NCBI RefSeq assembly: GCF_003289965.1
Contig: NZ_QMBQ01000005.1
Coordinates: forward strand, 248,001 to 312,000
Length of the DNA: 64,000 bases
From: Mesorhizobium atlanticum
Lineage (GTDB): Bacteria; Pseudomonadota; Alphaproteobacteria; Rhizobiales; Rhizobiaceae
Direction: 5' to 3'
Part shown: one piece after another, positions 58,255 through 64,000 of the stretch
Layout: the number at the start of each line of letters is the position of its first letter
Position numbering within the stretch: the first letter of the stretch is position 1
Program-made: the position numbers and the translations under genes
The notes under the pieces: generated by a model
Database searches by the model: none
What the model was told of the DNA's origin: nothing
Seen by the model: only the letters and a program-made list of their open reading frames with translations

Positions 58255-59066
58255 GCGCCCGGTTCGGAGAGGACGCCGCCATGATCATCGGCACCAACGA
58301 ACACGGATCCGCGTTGAACAGGGTCCCGGAAGTCACCCTGGATTTCTGGCTGATCAAGATCATGGCGGTGACCATGGGCGAAACGGCGGCCGACTATCTC
58401 GCCGTCAATCTCGGCCTCGGCCTCGCCGTCACATCCCTGATCATGAGCGGCATTCTCGTCGTCGCGCTCATCCTGCAATTCGCGCAGAAGCGCTACGTGC
58501 CCTGGGCCTACTGGCTGGCGGTCGTGCTGATCAGCGTCGTCGGCACCCTGGTCACCGACAACCTCGTCGACAATTTCGGCGTGCGGCTGGAGACGACGAC
58601 GATCGTCTTCTCCGCCGTGCTGGCCCTCACTTTCAGCGTTTGGTACGCAAGCGAAAAGACCCTGTCGATCCACACCATCTTCACCACCCGGCGCGAGATC
58701 TTCTACTGGCTGGCGATCCTCTTCACCTTCTCGCTCGGCACGGCCGCCGGCGATCTGGTCGCCGAGCGCTTCGACATGGGTTATCTCACCACCGGCCTCA
58801 TCTTCGGCGCCGTCATCGCGGCGATCGCGCTTGCCTGGTTCTTCCTCGGCCTGAACGGCATCCTCGCCTTCTGGCTCGCCTATATCCTGACCCGGCCGTT
58901 CGGCGCCTCCTTCGGCGACCTGCTCTCGCAGCCGGTCGAATATGGCGGCATGGGCTTCGGCACCACCGTCACCAGCCTGACCTTCCTCGGCTGCATCGTG
59001 GCTATCGTTCTTTATATGACCCTGAAGAACCTGATCGACGAGGACGAGCAGGCCCTGCTCGACTGA
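58251..59066 (+). CDS. DUF347 repeat membrane protein (COG4705)
   Basis: 271 residues with about eight membrane segments and four DUF347 repeats: 'WLIKIMAVTMGETAADYLAV', 'YWLAVVLISVVGTLVTDNLV', 'FYWLAILFTFSLGTAAGDLV' and 'FWLAYILTRPFGASFGDLLS'. The G-x-x-x-x-D (D/N) residues of each repeat are conserved and may line a cation path. Function unknown; homologues often neighbour two-component systems, as here. ATG at 58251 overlaps the stop of the small exported protein. Confidence 0.88.
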   Translation: MSARFGEDAAMIIGTNEHGSALNRVPEVTLDFWLIKIMAVTMGETAADYLAVNLGLGLAVTSLIMSGILVVALILQFAQKRYVPWAYWLAVVLISVVGTLVTDNLVDNFGVRLETTTIVFSAVLALTFSVWYASEKTLSIHTIFTTRREIFYWLAILFTFSLGTAAGDLVAERFDMGYLTTGLIFGAVIAAIALAWFFLGLNGILAFWLAYILTRPFGASFGDLLSQPVEYGGMGFGTTVTSLTFLGCIVAIVLYMTLKNLIDEDEQALLD

Positions 59067-59141
59067 GCGTGATCCTGAAACGCCCCTCTCGCAAAAATGT
59101 GTAGCGGTCTTAGGCCCTCGAACGCGTAAAAAGCAGATGGT

Positions 59142-59175
59142 TAGAGCAATCCGCCCGGAATTGCGCCAAAACGAC
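59142..59175. repeat. AATTCC-family repeat fragment
   Basis: 'AGAGCAATCCGCCCGGAATT' and 'GCGCCAAAACGACG', a shortened copy between the DUF347 gene and the response regulator. Confidence 0.5.
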
Positions 59176-59261
59176 GAGGTGGGGCATGATGCCATCCAGG
59201 AAAGAGCCCGGCCGGCGCCGCCATGCCGGCGAGGCTGAGGCGGCAAGGACAGCACGGGGCG

Positions 59262-59939
59262 ATGCGACTTCTGCTTGTTGAAGACGATCCGAGAACCGCC
59301 GACTATATCGTTCGCGGGCTGACCGAGGCCGGCCATGTCTGCGATCTCTTGCGCGACGGCCATGACGGCCTCTTCGCCGCGACCCGCGACGCCTATGACG
59401 TGATCATCGCCGACCGCATGGTGCCCGGCCTCGACGGCCTGTCGATGATCAAGGCGGTGCGCGCCGCCGGCATCCATACCCCGGCCATCTTCCTCACCTC
59501 CATCGGCGGCGTCGACGACCGCGTCGAGGGGCTCGAGGCAGGCGGCGACGACTACCTGGTCAAGCCCTTCGCCTTTTCCGAGCTGCTTGCCCGTATCCAT
59601 GCGCTCGGCCGCCGGCCGGCGGCGCAGGAGCAGAAGACGGCGCTGCGTGTCGCCGACCTCGAAATGGACCTGATCCAGCGCCGCGTGACCCGGCAGGGCC
59701 AGCCGATCGACCTGCAGCCGCGCGAGTTCAGCCTGCTCGAAGTGCTGATGCGCGGCGAGGGCCGCGTCATCACCCGCACCATGCTTCTCGAACGCGTCTG
59801 GGATTTTCACTTCGACCCCAAGACCAGCGTCGTCGAGACCCATATCAGCCGGCTGCGGGCCAAGGTCGACAGGCCCTTCGACGTGCCGCTGATCCACACC
59901 GTGCGCAACACCGGCTACAGCCTGCATGTTCCGGCCTGA
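59262..59939 (+). CDS. OmpR/PhoB-family response regulator
   Basis: 225 residues: receiver with 'LLLVEDDPRTADYIVRGLTE', Asp51 ('DVIIADRMVPGLDG') and Lys101 ('GGDDYLVKPF'), then a winged helix ('QPREFSLLEVLMRGEGRVIT', 'DPKTSVVETHISRLRAKVDR'). Similar to QseB/CopR-type regulators. Kinase gene starts 45 bp later, in the same direction. Its targets likely include the DUF347 operon just upstream (inference from proximity). Confidence 0.94.
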   Translation: MRLLLVEDDPRTADYIVRGLTEAGHVCDLLRDGHDGLFAATRDAYDVIIADRMVPGLDGLSMIKAVRAAGIHTPAIFLTSIGGVDDRVEGLEAGGDDYLVKPFAFSELLARIHALGRRPAAQEQKTALRVADLEMDLIQRRVTRQGQPIDLQPREFSLLEVLMRGEGRVITRTMLLERVWDFHFDPKTSVVETHISRLRAKVDRPFDVPLIHTVRNTGYSLHVPA

Positions 59940-59984
59940 TCCCGCATCCGCGATTGCCGGGCGACCAAGCGCCTTCGCGATCGC

Positions 59985-61373
59985 ATGAGCGAGACGCGCT
60001 CCAGCCTGCTGCGCAGCACGCCGTTCCGGCTGGCGCTGACTTTCGCCTTCCTGTTCCTGCTGGCCTTCGTCCTGTCCGGCGCGATCGTCTATCAACTGAT
60101 GAGCGCCTCGCTTGCCAGGCAGCTCGATCAGTCGATCAAGGAGACCTATTCGCTCATCGCCTCGACCCGTGCCGAGAGCGACGAGGAGGATCTTGTCTCG
60201 ACCGTCAAGGACCATGCCCAGTTCAGCCAGGATAAGGACCAGATCTTTTCCCTCACCGACAAGGACGGCAACCGCCTCGCCGGGGATTTCACCGCCGCCG
60301 GCCTGCCGGACGGCTTTTCCATGTTCACCGCCAGCCTGCCGGGCGTGCCGCCCGACACCGAATACCGCGCCTATTCAGGCACGGTCGGCGACAACCGCCT
60401 GACGGTCGCCTTCTCGCTCTCGGAAACCGAGGATCTCGAAAGGATCGTGTTGATGAGCTTCGGCTGGGCGACGCTCGTCATCACCGTTCTGGCCATCGGC
60501 GGCGGCGCCGTGCTTGCCTCGCGTGTCCAGCGGCGCCTCGATGGCATCGCCAGCACCATGGTCGACGTCTCGCATGGACGGCTCGACGCCCGCATCCCGC
60601 TGATCGGCAGCGGCGACGACATTGACGCCGTCTCCGCCCAGGTGAATGCCGCGCTCGATCGCCTCTCGGCGCTGGTCGACGGCATGCGCGAAGTGAGCGC
60701 CAACATCGCGCATGACCTCAAGACACCGCTCAACCGGCTACAGATGATCCTGGAATCCGCCGCCGACAAGACCGCGTCGGGCGAGGATGTCTCGACCGAG
60801 CTGACCGACGCCCGCGTCGAAAGCCAGCAGATCAACAGCACCTTTGACGCGCTGCTGCGCATCGCCCAGATCGAAGCCGGCGCCCGCAAGGCCCGCTTCG
60901 TCGATCTCGACGTCGGACCGATCGTCGAGACCATCGGCGACGTCTACGCCGATGTTGCCGAGGATGACGGCAAATCGCTGTCGACGACCATCCTTCCGGA
61001 TACGAAATGGTACATCCACGGCGACCGGGACCTGCTGATGCAGATGCTCGCCAATCTGGTCGAGAACGCGCTCCGGCATTGCCCGCCGGGCACCGAGATC
61101 GAGCTTTCGGTGACCCGGGGAGGGAGCCACATCCTCATCCATGTCCGTGACAATGGCCCGGGCATTCCCGCCGAGGAACGCGAGAAAGTCTTCCGCCGTC
61201 TGTACCGGCTGGATGCAAGCCGCACGACGCCGGGCAGCGGCTTGGGGCTCAGCCTCGTCAAGGCGGTGGCGGACCTGCATGGCGCGGCCATCGCGCTCGA
61301 AGACCGCAACCCCGGCCTGGCCGTGACCGTCAGCTTTCCAACAGCGAAGTCACCGGGCGGCCAAGCGATATGA
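59985..61373 (+). CDS. sensor histidine kinase, cognate to the preceding regulator
   Basis: 462 residues: TM1 at about 14-38 ('LALTFAFLFLLAFVLSGAIV'), periplasmic domain to about 155 ('DEEDLVSTVKDHAQFSQDKD'), TM2 at about 158-180 ('GWATLVITVLAIGGGAVLAS'), HAMP, HisKA 'SANIAHDLKTPLNRLQMILE' (His about 246), N-box 'NLVENALRHC', G1 'RDNGPGIP' and G2 'GSGLGLSLVK'. All catalytic boxes are intact. Confidence 0.95.
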   Translation: MSETRSSLLRSTPFRLALTFAFLFLLAFVLSGAIVYQLMSASLARQLDQSIKETYSLIASTRAESDEEDLVSTVKDHAQFSQDKDQIFSLTDKDGNRLAGDFTAAGLPDGFSMFTASLPGVPPDTEYRAYSGTVGDNRLTVAFSLSETEDLERIVLMSFGWATLVITVLAIGGGAVLASRVQRRLDGIASTMVDVSHGRLDARIPLIGSGDDIDAVSAQVNAALDRLSALVDGMREVSANIAHDLKTPLNRLQMILESAADKTASGEDVSTELTDARVESQQINSTFDALLRIAQIEAGARKARFVDLDVGPIVETIGDVYADVAEDDGKSLSTTILPDTKWYIHGDRDLLMQMLANLVENALRHCPPGTEIELSVTRGGSHILIHVRDNGPGIPAEEREKVFRRLYRLDASRTTPGSGLGLSLVKAVADLHGAAIALEDRNPGLAVTVSFPTAKSPGGQAI

Positions 61374-61489
61374 TTTTTTCGCTTCGATGCCTTTGAAGCT
61401 TACCGATCCGTATGGATGGGGCGACTTTCCCGTAAACTTGACACTTTATAGTGCCATCATATGCCCCGCTCTATCGGAGGTCGCGTGTC

Positions 61490-62095
61490 ATGATCTCTCT
61501 CCATTGGAAGGTCGGCTGGCTCGCATCGAGCATTGCGGTGGGCGCATGCCTCTTCGCAACGGGCTTGCAAATTCTCCAGTCTGGCATCGGTCCGGCTTTC
61601 GCCGCGGAAAAAGCTGTCCCTGCGGAAAAGAATCCGCCGGGTGACATTCCCGATAGCCAGGTCTTTATCGACTACGTCTCACCGCTAGGCTTCACGCTGA
61701 AAGTACCGGAGGGGTGGGCCAGGTCCGATCGCCCCGACGGAGCCAGCTTCGTCGACAAGCTTGACGGCGTCTCCGTCACGGTGTCGAAGGCCGACGCCGC
61801 GCCCACCGCGGAGAGCGCCAAGACGGACTATGTGCCGAAGCTCGAGGCGGGCGGCAGGGCCGTCAAGGTGACCGCGATCAAGCAGGTCAAGCTGCCCGCC
61901 GGCCCTGCGATCCGTATCGTCTACACGTCCAACTCCGAGCCGAACGCCGTCACCAGCAAGCAAGTGCGTCTTGAAAACGAACGCTATCTCTATTTCACGG
62001 ACGGCAAGTTGGTAACGCTCGATCTCTACGCGCCCAAGGGCGCCGACAACGTCGACCAGTGGCAACTGATGTCCAATTCATTCCGTTGGAAGTAA
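61490..62095 (+). CDS. exported protein of an ABC-transporter cluster
   Basis: 201 residues. N-terminal hydrophobic segment 'MISLHWKVGWLASSIAVGAC' then 'LQILQSGIGPAFAAEKAVPA'; the cleavage site AFA-AEK would release a periplasmic protein. The remaining domain ('VFIDYVSPLGFTLKVPEGWA', 'GVSVTVSKADAAP', 'IRIVYTSNSEPNAVTSKQVR', 'LTLDLYAPKGADNVDQWQLM'-like end) resembles PsbP/DUF-type beta domains that bind lipids or cofactors; this is only a resemblance. CGGAGG precedes ATG 61490. The ABC gene starts 1 bp after its stop. Confidence 0.75.
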   Translation: MISLHWKVGWLASSIAVGACLFATGLQILQSGIGPAFAAEKAVPAEKNPPGDIPDSQVFIDYVSPLGFTLKVPEGWARSDRPDGASFVDKLDGVSVTVSKADAAPTAESAKTDYVPKLEAGGRAVKVTAIKQVKLPAGPAIRIVYTSNSEPNAVTSKQVRLENERYLYFTDGKLVTLDLYAPKGADNVDQWQLMSNSFRWK

Positions 62096-62096
62096 A

Positions 62097-62759
62097 ATGC
62101 ACGCGCTGGAAGCGCACGAGCTCTACCGGTTCTTCCACATAGGCGACGACGAGACCGCCGCGCTGCGTGGCATCAGCTTTCATCTTTCGGCTGGCGAGAT
62201 CGTTGCCCTGGTTGGACCGTCCGGCAGCGGCAAGTCCACGCTGTTGTCCTGCGTCACCGGGTTGGATGAACCCGACGGCGGCCATGTCGAGGTGGCCGGC
62301 ATGCGTTTGACCCGTCGGTCGGAAACCGAGCGGACCCGCATCCGCGCCGCCAATTTCGGCATCCTTCCGCAGTCCGGGAACCTGTTTGGCCATCTCAATG
62401 TGGAACAGAACCTGCGCCTCCAGATGCAGCTGGCGGGGAAGCCGAACGAGATCCGGATTGGCGCGCTTCTGGAAAGCGTCGATCTTCAGCACCGCGCCCG
62501 GGCCTTTCCCACGGAACTCTCTGGCGGCGAGACGGCGCGGGCCGGCCTTGCCGTGGCGCTCGCCTCGGACCCGCCGATCCTGGTTGCCGACGAGCCGACC
62601 GCCGAGGTCGACCGCGACACCGAACTCCGTTTGATCGCGCATTTCGAGGCGCGGCGGCGGGCTGGCTTGGCGACTTTGCTCGCCACCCACAGCCAGGCGC
62701 TTGCGCATAGGGCCGACCGCATCATCGGCCTGAAGGACGGGAGGATCGACGATGAGTGA
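62097..62759 (+). CDS. ABC transporter ATP-binding protein, first of two
   Basis: 220 residues of the MacB/LolD-like ATPase class. Walker A 'LVGPSGSGKSTLLSCVTG', Q-loop 'FGILPQSGNLFGHLNVEQNL', signature 'LSGGETARAGLAVALAS', Walker B 'PPILVADEPTAEVDRDTELR' and 'LLATHSQALAHRADRIIGLK' (H-loop) are present. The signature's usual QQR is replaced by ETAR, which may alter coupling. Its stop overlaps the second ATPase start. Confidence 0.9.
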   Translation: MHALEAHELYRFFHIGDDETAALRGISFHLSAGEIVALVGPSGSGKSTLLSCVTGLDEPDGGHVEVAGMRLTRRSETERTRIRAANFGILPQSGNLFGHLNVEQNLRLQMQLAGKPNEIRIGALLESVDLQHRARAFPTELSGGETARAGLAVALASDPPILVADEPTAEVDRDTELRLIAHFEARRRAGLATLLATHSQALAHRADRIIGLKDGRIDDE

Positions 62760-63420
62760 CACGCTTGTCGTCGGCAAGCATCTCGGCCGCGACTTCCAAC
62801 GTGGCGTTGTCGCGCTTCGCGATGTCAATTGCAGGATCGCTTCCGACGCGCGGATCGCTGTGGTCGGGCCGTCCGGCAGCGGCAAGACGACTTTGCTGCA
62901 TATACTTGGCGGGCTGGACAAGCCGACGTCCGGCACCGTCGAATGGCCCGGGCTCGGCCCATTCGAGGAGTTGAGGCCGCGCCATATCGGCCTTGTGTTC
63001 CAGACGCCCAGCCTGTTTCCGGCGCTCACCGTCGCCCAGAATGTCGGTCTGCCGCTGGTATTGGCCGGCGACCCGGCCTCGGCTGGGGCGGCCGCCGCGG
63101 CCTTGTTAGATTTGTTTGGCCTCGGCGAGCTGCGCGACAAGCTGCCGGAGGAATTGTCCGGCGGACAATCGCAACGGATTGCGATGGCCCGAGCCCTCGT
63201 CATGAGGCCGAAGCTGATCCTGGCCGACGAGCCGACCGGACAACTCGACAGCATTACGGCGCAGTTCTTCTTTGACACGGTCATGGAACAGCTGGAGGGC
63301 ACCGGCATCGCTCTGGTCGTGGCGACGCATGACGAGGCGGTGGCCGCCCGGATGGCGACCAGATGGACGATGGACCATGGGCGGCTGGTCTCCGAATGGC
63401 CAAGGCAGGACGCGGCATGA
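62752..63420 (+). CDS. ABC transporter ATP-binding protein, second of two
   Basis: 222 residues. Walker A 'VVGPSGSGKTTLLHILGG', Q-loop 'IGLVFQTPSLFPALTVAQNV', signature 'ELSGGQSQRIAMARALVM', Walker B 'KLILADEPTGQLDSITAQFF' and 'VVATHDEAVAARM'. A canonical LolD/MacB-type ATPase. It overlaps the first ATPase by 8 bp and the permease by 4 bp, so the operon is tightly coupled. Confidence 0.92.
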   Translation: MSDTLVVGKHLGRDFQRGVVALRDVNCRIASDARIAVVGPSGSGKTTLLHILGGLDKPTSGTVEWPGLGPFEELRPRHIGLVFQTPSLFPALTVAQNVGLPLVLAGDPASAGAAAAALLDLFGLGELRDKLPEELSGGQSQRIAMARALVMRPKLILADEPTGQLDSITAQFFFDTVMEQLEGTGIALVVATHDEAVAARMATRWTMDHGRLVSEWPRQDAA

Positions 63421-64000
63421 TGCTTCTTCTGTGGATGCGCGGTATCCTCGCCCGCCGCTTCACGCGTGTCGCCGGCGCCGCGGCGGGCGTGGCGGTGACC
63501 GTCGCGCTCCTGGCCGCCATGGTCCTTTTCCTCGCCAATGCGAGCGCCTCGATGACGGCCCGCGCGATCAGCGCCGTCCCGGTCGACTGGCAGGTTCAGG
63601 TGATTTCCGGCGCCGATCCGGAAACGATCGGCAAGGCGATCGCTGAAGCAACACCCGTCAAGGCTGCTCACCGCGTTCGCTATGCTGACGCGGCGGGTTT
63701 CGAAGCCTTGGCGGGCGGCACGACGCAGACCACCGGGCCGGGGCAGGTCATCGCCTTGGACGAAGGTTATTCCAGGGATTTTCCGGCGGAAATCCGGCTG
63801 CTTTCCGGCAGCGCCGACGGCGTTCTGGTCGCCCAGCAGACGGCGGCCAACCTTCATGTCCGCCCTGGCGACGCGGTGTCGATCAAGCGCATCGGCCTGC
63901 CAGCCGTGGAGGTCAAAATCGCCGGGGTCGTCGATCTGCCCGATGCTGATTCGTTGTTTCAGGCAGTGGGCTTGCCTGCCCAGGCCGCGCCGCAGGCGCC
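63417..64000 (+). CDS. ABC transporter permease, FtsX/MacB-like, 3' end outside window
   Basis: Frame is open from ATG 63417 to the window end (194 codons seen). 'GILARRFTRVAGAAAGVAVT' and 'VALLAAMVLFLANASASMTA' form the first membrane helix, followed by a MacB_PCD-type periplasmic domain ('GADPETIGKAIAEATPVKAA', 'GVLVAQQTAANLHVRPGDAV', 'KIAGVVDLPDADS'). The protein should continue for roughly 600 or more residues. It lacks an internal stop, so no closing codon is visible here. Confidence 0.85.
   Translation, partial: MMLLLWMRGILARRFTRVAGAAAGVAVTVALLAAMVLFLANASASMTARAISAVPVDWQVQVISGADPETIGKAIAEATPVKAAHRVRYADAAGFEALAGGTTQTTGPGQVIALDEGYSRDFPAEIRLLSGSADGVLVAQQTAANLHVRPGDAVSIKRIGLPAVEVKIAGVVDLPDADSLFQAVGLPAQAAPQA

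Noticed and set aside
61438..61464. TTGACA followed by AT-rich sequence as a promoter for the exported ABC-cluster gene
   Set aside because: The -35 is perfect, but no -10 box at 16-18 bp spacing is convincing, so it was not called as a promoter.

Overview
The window looks like chromosomal DNA of a high-GC alphaproteobacterium of the order Rhizobiales, most probably a Mesorhizobium or close relative. This is inferred from codon usage and GC, an imuA-imuB-dnaE2 mutagenesis cassette behind a GAAC-N7-GAAC SOS box, an alphaproteobacterial S16 protein, and several families of short palindromic intergenic repeats. There is no rRNA operon, CRISPR array, prophage or complete insertion sequence. One tRNA (Gly-GCC) is present. 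Most genes are core metabolism and housekeeping, with small accessory patches between them.

Layout. 0-9.8 kb: a GNAT enzyme cut by the window start, an Omp25-type outer-membrane protein, a LysE exporter, argG, a pair of repeat-containing putative lipoproteins with a decayed tail, an MltB-type transglycosylase, an oxidoreductase remnant, a zinc-ribbon metallopeptidase, an SH3/DUF1236-like exported protein, a frameshifted HigA-type antitoxin and a CPBP protease. 9.8-18 kb: a candidate small RNA, then ffh, chorismate mutase and rpsP, a glycine-zipper lipoprotein, SRPBCC and DoxX proteins, a bestrophin, an ACT-domain protein, a Phd/PemK-like toxin-antitoxin pair, three 101/94-bp tandem repeats and asd. 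18-31 kb: a DEAD-box helicase, leuB, VOC and RidA proteins, an exported protein, leuD, a GNAT enzyme, an ArsR/AHSA1 module, a glycosyltransferase-like protein, a DadA-like oxidoreductase and a two-component system. 31-42 kb: a CoA-ester lyase, DUF1737, a metallopeptidase, imuA-imuB-dnaE2, Trm112, a LON-substrate-domain protein, a thioredoxin-TPR protein and a YbaK deacylase. 42-47.6 kb: tRNA-Gly, small exported or duplicated-domain proteins, and an arginine catabolic unit (Lrp regulator, arginase, ornithine cyclodeaminase). 47.9-52.6 kb: a sugar ABC transporter operon with its LacI regulator and a perfect operator palindrome. 52.6-64 kb: LysR with azoR and an SMR pump, an LLM oxidoreductase, membrane proteins of unknown function, a DUF347 membrane protein beside a two-component system, and an ABC exporter-type cluster with two ATPases that runs off the window end.

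Functional links. Arginase plus ornithine cyclodeaminase would turn arginine into proline. ImuA, ImuB and DnaE2 form a damage-inducible mutagenesis polymerase. The ribose-type transporter is closed by its likely repressor. The most notable non-coding signals are a MITE-like repeat whose TA target is the stop codon of two separate genes, a three-hairpin small-RNA candidate before ffh, and dense palindromic repeats. The most notable uncharacterised proteins are the Cys-repeat lipoproteins at 3.7-5.0 kb and the internally duplicated protein at 43.2 kb.
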